Of a stretch of 64,000 bases of DNA, positions 1 to 9,221 are shown one piece after another. Position 1 is the stretch's first letter. Each line of letters starts with the position of its first letter. Position numbers and translations under genes: made by a program. Source of the stretch: Clostridia bacterium (lineage in GTDB: Bacteria; Bacillota; Clostridia; Lachnospirales; Lachnospiraceae). The stretch is from assembly GCA_003249225.1 (NCBI GenBank), contig QKJQ01000024.1:23744-87743 (forward strand). The letters run 5' to 3'. The notes under the pieces were generated by a model. The model did not search any database. It was not told the origin of the DNA and saw nothing but the letters and a program-made list of their open reading frames with translations.

Positions 1-196
1 CTTCGACAATCGCAAGGAAGGTCTCCTTTATTCAGGCAGCAAAGAAGAGGTCGAGAACGAGGTCGAAAAAATTGTACGGGAAGCAGGCACTAGAGGTATT
101 ATTCTCGGAGCCGACTGTACACTTCCCTCAGATATTAGCAAAGAACGAATTCTCTGGGTGCGTAGGAAGCTGGATGAAATGGCTTCTCATGAATAG
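1..196 (+). CDS. Uroporphyrinogen decarboxylase-fold protein, C-terminal end (5' cut by window edge)
   Basis: The frame is open from the first bases and stops with TAG at 194-196. The 64 visible residues include FDNRKEGLLYSGSKEEVENE and GIILGADCTLP. These match the end of the complete URO-D-fold protein at 5089-6087 ([18 protein letters not shown] and [10 protein letters not shown]), so the two are paralogues. The family includes corrinoid- or thiol-dependent methyltransferases (MtaA/CmuC type) and haem-pathway decarboxylases. Seen: the shared C-terminal barrel motif. Inferred: a methyltransferase-like rather than haem role, because the neighbours are transport and catabolic genes. Substrate unknown. 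Confidence 0.7.
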   Translation, partial: FDNRKEGLLYSGSKEEVENEVEKIVREAGTRGIILGADCTLPSDISKERILWVRRKLDEMASHE

Positions 197-247
197 GCCG
201 AAAAAGATTTTATCGCTGCTCTTTACGCAGCGCAGAAAAGGAGCACT

Positions 248-1237
248 ATGAACCATTGTGTATCAAAAGACAGATATAAGGATATGCTCTACAAACGGAC
301 CGGAAGCAGCGGACTTTTGCTTCCTGTCATGTCCCTTGGCATGTGGCACAATTTTGGAGAAGATAACTCTTATACTACTGCAAAAGAACTTGTACTGAAA
401 AGTTTTGACCATGGAATAACACACTTTGATCTTGCCAACAATTACGGCTCTCCGGCCGGTTCTGCAGAAAGCACTTTGGGAAAGATACTAAAAAATGAGT
501 TAATCGGCTTTCGTGATGAAATCATTCTCGCAACAAAAGCCGGCTACAGAATGTGGGAAGGACCTTACGGTGACGGTGGTTCGAAAAAATATCTCGTATC
601 TTCCCTCGACCAAAGTCTGAAAAGACTGCAGACAGATTATGTCGACATCTTCTATCATCATTGCCCGGATCCTGATACACCGCTTTGGGAAACGATGGAT
701 GCTCTGGCCGGAATCGTAAGGAGCGGAAAAGCATTGTACATCGGTCTGTCTAACTACGGTCCCGACGAACTGAAAAAGGCATCGGAACTACTGGAAAGTA
801 TGGGCATTCACTGCCTGATACACCAACATCGTTATTCAATGCTGGAACGACAGGAAAAACGCCTGCTGCCGATCTTAAAGGAAAAGCAGATCGGTGCGAT
901 TGCTTTCTGTCCTCTGGCGCAAGGGTTGCTGACGAATCGTTACCTGGACGGAATACCAAAAGATTCCCGCGCAGCCGGGAGCAGTATTTTCTTAAAAGAA
1001 TCAAGCATTACCGAAGAATATCTGATTATGGCAAAAGCTCTGCAGGACCTTGCCGGGAACAGAGGACAGTCTCTTGCCCAGATGGCACTGGCTTTTGCAC
1101 TGGAAGACGGCGAACTGACTTCTGTAATCCTTGGTGCCAGCAGATTTTCACAGATTGAAGAAAACCTGCAGGCAATGTCGAAGCTTACCTTTACACCGGA
1201 TGAAAAAGATACCATCGAAAAGCTGCTCCATTCTTAA
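248..1237 (+). CDS. Aldo/keto reductase
   Basis: A 329-residue NAD(P)H-dependent oxidoreductase of the aldo/keto reductase superfamily, closest in appearance to the YghZ/Kv-beta-like branch. The catalytic tetrad is visible: Asp61 and Tyr66 in FDLANNYGSP, Lys97 in ATKAGY, and His138 in IFYHHCPD. The cofactor-binding segment near the C-terminus reads ILGASRFSQIEENL, a typical S-R-x-x-Q-x-x-E-N arrangement. The start at 248 follows AAAGGAG at good spacing; an in-frame ATG a few codons later (284) is an alternative. It lies 51 nt after the URO-D-fold gene and about 100 nt before the binding-protein gene, so it is probably co-transcribed and acts on the imported compound. Substrate not predictable. 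Confidence 0.88.
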   Translation: MNHCVSKDRYKDMLYKRTGSSGLLLPVMSLGMWHNFGEDNSYTTAKELVLKSFDHGITHFDLANNYGSPAGSAESTLGKILKNELIGFRDEIILATKAGYRMWEGPYGDGGSKKYLVSSLDQSLKRLQTDYVDIFYHHCPDPDTPLWETMDALAGIVRSGKALYIGLSNYGPDELKKASELLESMGIHCLIHQHRYSMLERQEKRLLPILKEKQIGAIAFCPLAQGLLTNRYLDGIPKDSRAAGSSIFLKESSITEEYLIMAKALQDLAGNRGQSLAQMALAFALEDGELTSVILGASRFSQIEENLQAMSKLTFTPDEKDTIEKLLHS

Positions 1238-1333
1238 AATAAGTTTCATCTGTCAACAACCGGCACCAACACGCAAAGACAGGAAACCTGCTGCGTGATC
1301 ATGCAAATATATACGAAGAAAGGGAAGATACTT

Positions 1334-3058
1334 ATGAAAAAAACAAAGAAACTGAATGCTCTCTTACTTGCAATCGCATTAATGTCATCCTTGCTTTTCT
1401 ACGGATGTGGAGGGACATCGGCAGAATCAACAGGATCAAACGATGCAGCCGCTTCTGCAACACCCTCCGGTTCGACCGATTCTGCCGGAACAGGAACATC
1501 AGCAGGCGGAACTGCCACAACAACAGATACAGAAACTGCCTCCGCAAAAATAGCAGATGGTGATGTTACCCTTACGATCTTCTGTGATTTTCCGGATGCT
1601 GCAAGAGCCTACTACACGGATCTTGGTGATAATCCTGTCGTACAGCAGATGGAAGAAGAAACCGGTCTGACACTTGAATTCATCCATGCACCTTCCGGTG
1701 ATGACGGTTCTTACTTCCAGATGCTTCTTGCTTCCGGAGATCTTCCTGATATTATGAAAACGAACCTTTTTGAAACGACCTACCCAGGTGGTGTTGAAGG
1801 TGCGATCGAAGATGGTATTCTCTACAATGTGACCGACCTGGTAAATGAATATGCTACGAATTTCCAGACACTTGTAAATGAAAGCGGCGATCCCGACGTT
1901 CTCAGGAAAATCACCGGTGATAACGGCAGTATCATAAAGTTCGGTACGACCTGGCTTCCTGAAACAGATAACAATAAAATCTTCAACGGATTTATTGTTC
2001 GTCAGGACTGGCTTGATGCTTATGGACTTGAAGCACCCGTGACTCTGGATGATTACACCAATGTACTGCGTGTCTTCAAAGAAAATGGTGTCCAGATTCC
2101 CCTTGCCTTATGTCAGTTCAACCAGGCTCAGTTCAGTGCAAATAACCCGATCGCATCGGCCTTTGGTGTCTCTGTACTTGACTTTGATCTTGATGCCGAG
2201 GGTAATGTGAACTACTGCAGAACACAGGATGGCTATAAAGAATTCCTTACTGTTCTAAGTCAATGGGCAGAAGAAGGACTGATCGATACCGACTTTATCA
2301 GCCGTACCATCTCCGACTCCCTGAAACTCTTTGAGAATGGTACCGCCGGTATGTGTTTTGCTCATACGTATAATGTTAAAGAAGCTGTAACGGCAGGTGC
2401 CGCTATTGATCCGAACTTCAAGATCACAGCTTGTGAACAGCCACGTATCAATGCCGATGACACAACTCATATGTCAAAGATCACAAGTTCCATCAACGCA
2501 AATTCCTATCAGGTTTCCGCAAGCAGCAAATACCCGGAAGAAGCTGTCAAGTTCATAGACTACCTGATGAGTCCTGAGATTCTTCTTCTGACCGCATGGG
2601 GCACGAACAACGAAGACTGCGTAACCTATACAGAAGATGCCGACGGAACCAGAACCTTTACCGATCTGGTCACGAACAATCCGGATGGTCTTGACTATAA
2701 CACTGTACGTTCTCTATACATGTGTGCACCGCTTCAGGTCAAATACGATGAACAAATGGAAGCTGCCCAGTACAGCCTTGATGAATGTCATCAGTCCTGG
2801 GCTGCCTGGGGTACGAACAATGATGCAGCTTACCGCCTTCCGATCTATCTGACCTACACCATTGATGAATCCAAAGAACTGGCAGACATTAAAACTAAAC
2901 TTTCCAACTATTCTGATGAGAAAGTATACCGGTTCATATTTGGTGAAGAAAGTCTGGATACCGAATGGGATTCTTTTGTATCTGAATTAAAGGATCTTGG
3001 CAGTGAGCGAGGAGAAGAAATCTGTAAAGCAGCTTACGACAGATATCTTTCACGTTAA
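1334..3058 (+). CDS. ABC transporter extracellular substrate-binding lipoprotein
   Basis: A 574-residue lipoprotein of the large family 1 solute-binding proteins (LipO/YtcQ type, usually oligosaccharide or complex carbohydrate import). The N-terminus has lysines, a hydrophobic stretch and a lipobox-like FYGC, followed by a long Ser/Thr/Gly/Ala-rich tether and then the bilobed binding domain. Start chosen at 1334 (MKKTKKLNALLL), behind AGGGA; the longer reading frame from 1295 has no ribosome site and would bury the signal peptide. Two permease genes follow, separated by a strong hairpin. The length and the pairing with LplB/LplC-type permeases fit the CUT1 family. No ATPase gene is in the cluster, so a shared MsmK-type ATPase is expected elsewhere. 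Confidence 0.88.
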   Translation: MKKTKKLNALLLAIALMSSLLFYGCGGTSAESTGSNDAAASATPSGSTDSAGTGTSAGGTATTTDTETASAKIADGDVTLTIFCDFPDAARAYYTDLGDNPVVQQMEEETGLTLEFIHAPSGDDGSYFQMLLASGDLPDIMKTNLFETTYPGGVEGAIEDGILYNVTDLVNEYATNFQTLVNESGDPDVLRKITGDNGSIIKFGTTWLPETDNNKIFNGFIVRQDWLDAYGLEAPVTLDDYTNVLRVFKENGVQIPLALCQFNQAQFSANNPIASAFGVSVLDFDLDAEGNVNYCRTQDGYKEFLTVLSQWAEEGLIDTDFISRTISDSLKLFENGTAGMCFAHTYNVKEAVTAGAAIDPNFKITACEQPRINADDTTHMSKITSSINANSYQVSASSKYPEEAVKFIDYLMSPEILLLTAWGTNNEDCVTYTEDADGTRTFTDLVTNNPDGLDYNTVRSLYMCAPLQVKYDEQMEAAQYSLDECHQSWAAWGTNNDAAYRLPIYLTYTIDESKELADIKTKLSNYSDEKVYRFIFGEESLDTEWDSFVSELKDLGSERGEEICKAAYDRYLSR

Positions 3059-3100
3059 GAAACGTACCCTATTGTTGTATTTTTGAAACATAAATAAACC

Positions 3101-3157
3101 AAAGAAAGGTTCCATGAAGCGTGACTGCGGATGAATTTATTCATGGGACCTTTCTTT
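3101..3157 (+). promoter_or_regulatory. Intercistronic stem-loop between binding protein and permease genes
   Basis: An 18-bp inverted repeat (3101-3118 and 3140-3157) with one mismatch that can form a G-U pair, and a 21-nt loop. No long T tract follows, so it is more likely an mRNA-stabilising or partial read-through hairpin than a full terminator. Such hairpins after binding-protein genes usually raise binding-protein output relative to the permeases. It covers the first possible permease start at 3131, which argues for the later start at 3191. Confidence 0.65.
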
Positions 3158-3190
3158 CCTGTTAAATTGCAGCCGGGAGGTTATAGTAAA

Positions 3191-4147
3191 ATGAAAAAGG
3201 CTCCAGGAACAGCCTTATCAAGGGCTAAAAATGATTCCTATCGAAAACGATTGTTTAAGAACATAAAATCACATCCATTGTTATATGTTATGATACTGCC
3301 TGTTATTGCCTATTTTGTGGTATATCACTATTACCCTATGTATGGGCTGGTCATATCATTGTTTAATTATGTTCCTACCAAAGGAATCTGGAAAAGTGAT
3401 TTTGTCGGGCTGAAGAATTTTTCCGACTTTTTAAGCGATCCTTATTTTTTTCGGACCATGCGAAATACTATCGTCATAAATCTGCAGATGTTGTTGTTCG
3501 GCTTTCCTTTTCCGATTATTTTTGCAATTCTGCTGAATGAACTTGCTGCGATCCGTTTACGAAGATTCACCCAGACGGTTACCTATATGCCGCACTTTAT
3601 TTCCTCCGTTGTCATATGTGGTCTGATGTTGAATTTCAGCGGTACGAACGGTGTCATTACCAGTATTATCTGCAACATTACCGGTCAGGAAGCCTCCAAT
3701 CTTTTCAGTCATTCCGATTACTTTCAGCCACTTTACGTGCTTATGTGCATCTGGCAGGAATTCGGCTGGGATTCCATTATTTACTTTGCAGCTTTAAGCG
3801 GGCTTGATCCTGCGCTTTACGAAGCCGCTGATATTGATGGTGCGAACCGCTGGAAGAAAATTATTCATATAACCATTCCGGGCATATCACCGACCATTAT
3901 TATATTGTTGATCCTTCGAATCGGAAACATGATGACGCTCGGCTGGGATAAAATCATTCTTCTCTATAATCCAATGATTTATGAAAAGGCAGATGTTATA
4001 TCAACGTATGTTTACCGGATCGGGCTTTTGAATTTCCAGTACAGCTTTGCTACAGCTGTTGGTTTCTTCAATTCTGTGATCAATTTTACCCTGCTTATGG
4101 TCGCGAATACTATCAGCCGAAAAGTAAACGATACAAGTTTATGGTAG
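3191..4147 (+). CDS. ABC transporter permease, LplB/YtcP-family subunit 1
   Basis: A 318-residue inner-membrane protein with about six hydrophobic segments. It carries the binding-protein-dependent permease signature (EAA loop) YEAADIDGANRWKKI about 90 residues before the C-terminus, which contacts the ATPase. The opening reads HPLLYVMILPVIAYFVVYHY and then YPMYGLVISLFNY, typical of LplB partners of LipO-type lipoproteins. Start set at 3191 (MKKAPGTALS), preceded by GGGAGG at 3175-3180; the upstream ATG at 3131 lies inside a hairpin. It is followed after 13 nt by the second permease gene. Confidence 0.88.
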   Translation: MKKAPGTALSRAKNDSYRKRLFKNIKSHPLLYVMILPVIAYFVVYHYYPMYGLVISLFNYVPTKGIWKSDFVGLKNFSDFLSDPYFFRTMRNTIVINLQMLLFGFPFPIIFAILLNELAAIRLRRFTQTVTYMPHFISSVVICGLMLNFSGTNGVITSIICNITGQEASNLFSHSDYFQPLYVLMCIWQEFGWDSIIYFAALSGLDPALYEAADIDGANRWKKIIHITIPGISPTIIILLILRIGNMMTLGWDKIILLYNPMIYEKADVISTYVYRIGLLNFQYSFATAVGFFNSVINFTLLMVANTISRKVNDTSLW

Positions 4148-4160
4148 AAATGGAGGAAAA

Positions 4161-5069
4161 ATGAATAAAATAGTTAAAGTAAAGTCAAAGTCTCATGGAA
4201 GAGAAAAAATCACCGGCTTTCAGGTCATTAATACCACGATCATGCTCTTTCTGATATTTGTTACAGTGTACCCTCTATACCATGTTCTGGTCGCCTCTTT
4301 TTCCGATCCGATCCTGCTTATGTCACATACCGGTCCCTTAACAAAAATCCTAGGCAAAGCTACATTGGCCGGTTATATTAAAACACTCTCCAATAAAAGT
4401 CTTCTTACCGGCTTCCGTAATACGCTTTTCTATATAGTAGTAGGAACCTCACTTCAGATGGCACTGACGAGCTTTGCTGCTTATACCGTATCCAGAAAAA
4501 ATTTTATGCTGCGTAATGCCATAATGAAGTTCATGATTTTTACCATGTTCTTCAACGGCGGTCTGATCCCTCTCTTTTTTGCCATTCGCAATACAGGGAT
4601 CTATAACACAATATGGGTGTCCAGCATTCCTTATGCAGTAAGTGTCTACAATGTTATTATTATGAAAACTTTTTTTGAATCCATACCAGAAAGTCTTGAG
4701 GAGGCAGCAATCATTGATGGAGCCAATGATTTCAAAGTGTTTTACAAGATCATCCTTCCTTTATCCAAACCTGTGATTGCTGTTATGATATTGTATTATG
4801 GTGTCGGTCAGTGGAACTCATGGTTCCCTGCCGCCATGTTCACAAGAGACCGCGTCCTGTATCCACTCCAGTTGATCCTTCGCGAAATTCTGATAGAAAA
4901 CAGTTCACAAAGCGCGGATAATCTTCTGGAAGCGATTCAGGACACCTATGCGAAAGAACTTGTGAAATACTGTACCATTGTGGTATCAACTGTTCCAATT
5001 CTGGTCGTCTATCCATTTTTACAAAAATACTTTGAAAAAGGTGTTATGATCGGTGCCGTAAAAGGCTAG
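4161..5069 (+). CDS. ABC transporter permease, LplC/YtcP-family subunit 2
   Basis: A 302-residue membrane protein, partner of the preceding permease. It has about six transmembrane segments and the EAA loop LEEAAIIDGANDFKVF near residue 180. The N-terminal pattern ITGFQVINTTIMLFLIF and then TVYPLYHVLVASFSDP is standard for LplC. A GGAGG site lies immediately upstream of the ATG. It is predicted to form the channel heterodimer for the lipoprotein-delivered substrate. The next gene starts only 19 nt downstream, so import and the URO-D-fold enzyme are very probably one operon. Confidence 0.88.
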   Translation: MNKIVKVKSKSHGREKITGFQVINTTIMLFLIFVTVYPLYHVLVASFSDPILLMSHTGPLTKILGKATLAGYIKTLSNKSLLTGFRNTLFYIVVGTSLQMALTSFAAYTVSRKNFMLRNAIMKFMIFTMFFNGGLIPLFFAIRNTGIYNTIWVSSIPYAVSVYNVIIMKTFFESIPESLEEAAIIDGANDFKVFYKIILPLSKPVIAVMILYYGVGQWNSWFPAAMFTRDRVLYPLQLILREILIENSSQSADNLLEAIQDTYAKELVKYCTIVVSTVPILVVYPFLQKYFEKGVMIGAVKG

Positions 5070-5088
5070 AAGGAGTACCCCATCCGCA

Positions 5089-6087
5089 ATGAAAAAAACA
5101 ATGACAAAAAAGGAAAATCTTATTAATATGCTGGAAGGCAGGCCCCATGATCATATACCGGTAAGCTTCTTTCAGCATTTCCCGGTGGAAAACACCAGCG
5201 GAGAGAACTGTGTAAATGCCCATGTAACTTTCTATAAAAAAACAGAATTTGATTTCATCAAGATCATGCATGACGGTTTAACCGCGCCTTGCACTCTGAA
5301 TGTTACAACTATTGAAGATCTAAAGAGCTACCGATCACAGAAAGCTTCCAATTCCTACATTAAGGAATATCTAAAGCGAGCCTCCATGGTGAATGACCGT
5401 ATAGGTACAGAGGTCTACACGTACTGCAATATCTTCACTCCTTTTACACTTCTCCGCAGAATCGGTGATGACAGACTTCTTGCTTTTCTAAAAAAAGATA
5501 GAGAGCTTATTAAGGACATACTTTTACGAATGGGTGAAGACATTGCTTATTTATCAGAAAAAGTTATACAGGATGCCGGATGCATTGGTGTCTTTCTGGC
5601 CATGCAGGGAGCAGAGACCGGTCTTTTCACACCAGATGAGTTCATGGAGATCATCGAACCCTCAGACCGGCTTGTCACTGATACAGCTTCAAAAGCTTCC
5701 CCCTATAACATTCTGCATTTTTGCGGCTGGAATGGTGTAAAGAACCAACTGGAACTCTGGCGTGATTATCCAGGCAATGCCGTCAACTGGGCAATCTATA
5801 TAGAAGGGCTTACATTACCCGAAGGAAGAAAGTATTTTCGTATGCGTAACTGCATGGGTGGTTTTGATAACCGGCGTGACCACCTGCTTTATGCAGGCTC
5901 AAAAGAAACCGTTCAAAACGAAACCATAAGGATTTTGGAACAATACAGTGCAGCCTTTGGAACAACCGACCATCTTATGCTTGGCGCCGATTGTTCTTTC
6001 TTGCCTGACTTTGAAACCGTCCGGTTTTCCTGGGTCACAGAGGCACTTTATAACTGGGAACAAAGCCAGCTGTCAGCTTCTTATTAA
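5089..6087 (+). CDS. Uroporphyrinogen decarboxylase-fold protein
   Basis: A 332-residue protein of the URO-D superfamily (TIM barrel). Visible features are [19 protein letters not shown] at the start, [10 protein letters not shown], and the C-terminal [12 protein letters not shown] that is shared with the paralogue ending at base 196. Proteins of this type outside haem operons are often methyltransferases acting on corrinoid or thiol cofactors, or uncharacterised catabolic enzymes. The ATG at 5089 is 13 nt after AGGAG, a loose spacing; an in-frame ATG at 5101 is possible. It sits between the permeases and the M20 peptidase with short gaps. No haem-biosynthesis gene is nearby, so true uroporphyrinogen decarboxylation is unlikely. 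Confidence 0.75.
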   Translation: MKKTMTKKENLINMLEGRPHDHIPVSFFQHFPVENTSGENCVNAHVTFYKKTEFDFIKIMHDGLTAPCTLNVTTIEDLKSYRSQKASNSYIKEYLKRASMVNDRIGTEVYTYCNIFTPFTLLRRIGDDRLLAFLKKDRELIKDILLRMGEDIAYLSEKVIQDAGCIGVFLAMQGAETGLFTPDEFMEIIEPSDRLVTDTASKASPYNILHFCGWNGVKNQLELWRDYPGNAVNWAIYIEGLTLPEGRKYFRMRNCMGGFDNRRDHLLYAGSKETVQNETIRILEQYSAAFGTTDHLMLGADCSFLPDFETVRFSWVTEALYNWEQSQLSASY

Positions 6088-6116
6088 ATTCTCAAACATC
6101 CGGAAAGGCGATTGTT

Positions 6117-7553
6117 ATGGAAATGGAATTATATAACAAAATAGATTTTTGGTTTGAAAATAACAAGGATCGATTAATTCAAGATATTATACGTCTGCTT
6201 CGAATCGAAAGTATTTCAGACCCGGCTGAGCTTGTCGGTCCTTTTGGCAAAGGATGTCATGATGCTATGGATGAAATGCTCAAAATCGGTGAAGAACATG
6301 GGTTTTATACAGAAAATCATGAATACAATGTTGGCACCATAGGAAACAAAAAGAAGGATTTTAAAAATACCATCGGATTCTGGAACCATCTCGATGTCGT
6401 ACCTGTCGGAAACAACTGGTATTACTCTCCTTTCGAACCGGTATTGAAAGAAGATTTTCTTATCGGACGCGGGGCTCAGGATAATAAAGGACCTGCCATC
6501 GGCATGCTGTATGTTATGAAATGTATACGAGAACTTGAGATTCCGATGAAACATGAACTATGTCTTTTTGTCGGATGCGATGAAGAAAGAGGCATGAAGG
6601 ATATCGAATATTATAAAAGTCATTATCCCACGCCAAAACTTTCCATGATTGCAGACAGCGGATTTCCTGTCTGCTACGGAGAAAAAGGCATTGTTGAAGG
6701 CTGCATGATATCAAATGCCAAAGTATCCGGAAAAATCTATGATCTTTACGGCGGAAGTGCCAGCAACATGATTCCAGACTTTGCCGTCGCTGTTCTCGAA
6801 AGAACTGCAGACCTCGAGCGGGAGCTGAAAACAATGGGTACCAATCTTGAGGTCAGTCTGGAAGCCTCCCGTATCATCCTTAAAGCTCAGGGTACCAGCA
6901 AACACAGTGCGTTCCCGGAGGGAAGTAACAATGCAATTCACGAGCTTTGTCATACACTAAGCCAGTTCAGTTGCCTGGATCCTGAAGATCTTCATCTTCT
7001 GCGGTCTGTATCCAATATGTCCAAAGAATATTATGGTGAAAATTTTGATATAGCATACCGTGATGAAGTATCCGGACCGACCACATGTGCCGCAACAATT
7101 CTTAGCCTTGAGAAAGGCAGAATAGTACTGACACTGAACATTCGCTATGCCATAACTGCTGATACCGACAAACTGTTCTCCTGCCTGATGATTCATGCTC
7201 AAAAAGCCGGATTCTCCTGGAAGAAAGACAGAAATTCAAAACCTAATTATTTCCCAAGACAGCATCCTGCCGTTGATCTTTTGACAAATACCTATAACGA
7301 ACTTACCGGTGAAAAGAAAGAAGCCTTTGTCATGGGCGGCGGCACCTATGCCAGAAAACTTCCAAATGCCTTCGCTTATGGAATCGGTGGTATGGAAGAG
7401 GATACGATAGACAAAATCATAAAAAACAAGCTGTTTCAACCAGGTCACGGTGGCGCCCATGAACCGGATGAAGGTCTGAACCTACGATTATTTCTAAAAG
7501 CGATGAAGATATATACAATGAGCATAATTGCAATGAATGAGTGCGAACTTTGA
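6117..7553 (+). CDS. M20-family dipeptidase (PepV/Sapep-like)
   Basis: A 478-residue metallopeptidase. Metal and catalytic residues are visible: His91 and Asp93 in NHLDVVPVG, Asp122 in [10 protein letters not shown], the Glu pair near 156-157 in [10 protein letters not shown], Asp180 in [13 protein letters not shown], and a C-terminal His (about 448) in AHEPDEG. The GEKG after the third ligand and the length match Mn/Zn-dependent dipeptidases of the PepV/Sapep group rather than ArgE or DapE. Probably cytoplasmic, cleaving dipeptides or a related amide. It is the last gene of the cluster, 29 nt after the URO-D-fold gene, and a terminator follows. This suggests the imported compound contains a peptide-like bond; that link is inference. 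Confidence 0.85.
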   Translation: MEMELYNKIDFWFENNKDRLIQDIIRLLRIESISDPAELVGPFGKGCHDAMDEMLKIGEEHGFYTENHEYNVGTIGNKKKDFKNTIGFWNHLDVVPVGNNWYYSPFEPVLKEDFLIGRGAQDNKGPAIGMLYVMKCIRELEIPMKHELCLFVGCDEERGMKDIEYYKSHYPTPKLSMIADSGFPVCYGEKGIVEGCMISNAKVSGKIYDLYGGSASNMIPDFAVAVLERTADLERELKTMGTNLEVSLEASRIILKAQGTSKHSAFPEGSNNAIHELCHTLSQFSCLDPEDLHLLRSVSNMSKEYYGENFDIAYRDEVSGPTTCAATILSLEKGRIVLTLNIRYAITADTDKLFSCLMIHAQKAGFSWKKDRNSKPNYFPRQHPAVDLLTNTYNELTGEKKEAFVMGGGTYARKLPNAFAYGIGGMEEDTIDKIIKNKLFQPGHGGAHEPDEGLNLRLFLKAMKIYTMSIIAMNECEL

Positions 7554-7565
7554 GCTTATCATTAC

Positions 7566-7603
7566 AAAAAAGGAGCGATTTTTCAGATAATCGTTTCTTT
7601 TTT
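7566..7603 (+). terminator. Rho-independent terminator after the ABC/URO-D cluster
   Basis: Inverted repeat 7566-7580 with 7589-7603 (the A-run plus GGAGCGATT against AATCGTTTC plus the T-run, with G-U pairs), ending in a run of T. It closes the 0-7.5 kb operon before the independently transcribed regulator gene. Confidence 0.7.
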
Positions 7604-7743
7604 ATTTTGGGAATTGACTCATTGTAAATGTAGACATAGATTGCTGCCTCTGCTGGATCTTAAAGGAGCGCTAGAGAATTTTACATTCAATATCTAGTTT
7701 TATTGAAGATATTTATAAGAATGAGTTACTGAGGAATTTTAAA

Positions 7744-7779
7744 TACAATCATTGATTGTATTCTCAACAATTGATTGTT
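7744..7779. promoter_or_regulatory. Two adjacent operator-like palindromes upstream of the XRE regulator
   Basis: TACAATCA-T-TGATTGTA (7744-7760) is a perfect 8-bp inverted repeat. AACAAT-TG-ATTGTT (7766-7779) is a perfect 6-bp inverted repeat. Their centres are about 20 nt apart and both share an ACAAT half-site. They end two bases before a good promoter -35 box. This is the layout expected of autoregulatory operators for the XRE protein encoded just downstream, but binding is inference. Confidence 0.45.
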
Positions 7780-7781
7780 TA

Positions 7782-7810
7782 TTGATATCAACCTTCTTGT
7801 ATTTTATACT
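7782..7810 (+). promoter_or_regulatory. Sigma-A-type promoter of the XRE regulator gene
   Basis: TTGATA at 7782-7787 and TATACT at 7805-7810, 17-bp spacer. Transcription would start near 7817, about 32 nt before the ATG. Confidence 0.7.
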
Positions 7811-7848
7811 GTCTATACAGGCGCTTGTAATAAACTCGGAGGAATCGT

Positions 7849-8922
7849 ATGAATATAAAAATAGGTGAGAAAATCAAAGAACTACGGAAAAGGACTGATG
7901 TCAGTCAGGAACGTTTTGCAGAATACCTTGGCGTAACGGCACAGGCCGTCAGCCGCTGGGAAGTGGAAGGTTGTTATCCGGATATAGAACTGCTTCCGGC
8001 CATTGCGCATTTTTTTAATGTCAGTATTGATGAATTATTGTGCTATGATGCAATGAAAAGCAAGGACAAGATCGCTGCAATCCTTGCGCAAGCCGGACCG
8101 GAGCGAAGCAAGAGCTGGCAGAACGGGACAAACCTTGAGATGCTCCGTACTGCCGTCTTAGAATTTCCAAACAGCTATGACCTGCTGTATTGTCTGGCAA
8201 AAGCCTTATGTTATACTAAGAATCAGGAGAATGAAAAGCCAAAAAATCTTCAGGAAAGTATTGCGATCTGCAAACGGATCCTAAATGACTGTCTTGATGA
8301 TACACTTCGTCTTCGCACACTTCTTGTACTATCCCGTGCTTATATCAACGCTGGCATGAAAGATCTTGCGGTCGAAACCGCGAACCGGCTTCCTTCTGCT
8401 CGCGATTCAAGTGACATGATACTCCCGGATATACTGGAAGGAAATGAGCAAAGCAAGCAGATTGCAAAGTCAGCCTCCTTACTTTCTGATATGTTCGAAT
8501 ACCTTGTAGTGAATCTTGCAGATACTAAGTATAAAGATGACCCGGAAAGAAGAATCGACTTATTCAAAAAGCAGCTTTCCTTTGAAGAGATCCTGCATGA
8601 AGACGGTGATTACATCTATGAAACCTTACGCATGCGCGCAATCTGCTACTGGATTTGCGAGGATTACATGAAGCTTGGCAATTATGATCTTGCCTTGGAT
8701 TACATCGAGAAATTTGCTGCGCACAGCCTTCAGTTTGATGCTTTGCCACAGGAATCGAGCTACACCTCACTTATTTTCTGCGGACAGATCTGCAATAAGA
8801 ACAGAGATCTTGACATAAAAGACACTGTGCCTGGATCACGGATCTATCTGACCACAAGAGAGATTTTTGCACCGGTACGTGAGATGGAACGATTCAAGGC
8901 GGTAATTGAAAACTTGAAATAA
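7849..8922 (+). CDS. XRE-family transcriptional regulator with helical C-terminal domain
   Basis: A 357-residue regulator. Residues 5-60 form a helix-turn-helix of the Cro/CI type (IGEKIKELRKRTDVSQERFA, then VTAQAVSRWE, then YPDIELLPAIAHFF and DELL). The remaining 290 residues are rich in leucine and predicted helix, with a tetratricopeptide-like pattern (for example NSYDLLYCLAKALCY and LRTLLVLSRAYINAG). Such long XRE proteins are common in Clostridia and usually sense an unknown ligand or partner. The start follows GGAGGAATCGT, an excellent ribosome site. It has its own promoter and paired palindromes upstream, suggesting autoregulation. It could control the preceding transport cluster; this is untested. 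Confidence 0.85.
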   Translation: MNIKIGEKIKELRKRTDVSQERFAEYLGVTAQAVSRWEVEGCYPDIELLPAIAHFFNVSIDELLCYDAMKSKDKIAAILAQAGPERSKSWQNGTNLEMLRTAVLEFPNSYDLLYCLAKALCYTKNQENEKPKNLQESIAICKRILNDCLDDTLRLRTLLVLSRAYINAGMKDLAVETANRLPSARDSSDMILPDILEGNEQSKQIAKSASLLSDMFEYLVVNLADTKYKDDPERRIDLFKKQLSFEEILHEDGDYIYETLRMRAICYWICEDYMKLGNYDLALDYIEKFAAHSLQFDALPQESSYTSLIFCGQICNKNRDLDIKDTVPGSRIYLTTREIFAPVREMERFKAVIENLK

Positions 8923-8932
8923 CAATTAAAAA

Positions 8933-8979
8933 ATAGCCGTATCCCACTGTTTTCAATGGTTTACTGCTACTTTTAATTA
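8933..8979. terminator. Terminator-like region after the XRE gene, related to the tRNA-Leu terminator
   Basis: The stretch AGCC...CCACTGTTTTCAATGG...GCTA resembles the terminator downstream of tRNA-Leu at 12004-12036 (shared core TGTTTTCAATGGTTT). Read on the minus strand it would end in ATTTTTTAATTG. It is probably the original chromosomal tRNA-Leu terminator, displaced 3 kb by insertion of the element at 9008-12049. Confidence 0.5.
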
Positions 8980-8980
8980 G

Positions 8981-9007
8981 TGCAGTTGAGGGGACTTGAA
9001 CCCCTAC
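8981..9007 (-). repeat. Attachment-site repeat: 27-bp copy of the tRNA-Leu 3' end
   Basis: Identical over 27 bp to 12050-12076, which is the 3' end (T arm plus acceptor strand) of the tRNA-Leu gene. The flank towards 8940 also resembles the flank of the intact tRNA. A 3' tRNA fragment as a direct repeat, with an integrase remnant next to the intact tRNA, is the classic signature of tyrosine-recombinase integration. It is not itself a functional tRNA gene. Confidence 0.8.
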
Positions 9008-9221
9008 GCTGATTTTGAAATAGGCTTAAAGAAAGGGGATACAGCAGCAGTTGCCTTGGCGATATTCACTATGAATCTCTTCAAGGCTTCAGCACGCTCT
9101 TTTTACGCTCTATTTTTATTATGCTGAGTTCACGGAACATTTCCACCGTAATAGCTCCAAATAAAGTAACTGATTTATCGTTTTGAAAAAAGCTGTGTTT
9201 AATCAGCAGACACTAAGTATT

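Noticed and set aside
1295..1333. Longer start for the binding lipoprotein
   Set aside because: No ribosome site; it would place 13 polar residues before the signal peptide and lipobox.
5089..6087. True haem-pathway uroporphyrinogen decarboxylase
   Set aside because: No haem genes nearby, a paralogue lies in the same cluster, and the surroundings are transport and catabolism; a methyltransferase-like or unknown role is more likely.
8981..9007. Second tRNA-Leu gene
   Set aside because: Only the 3' 27 bp are present; no D or anticodon arm follows. It is an attachment-site repeat.
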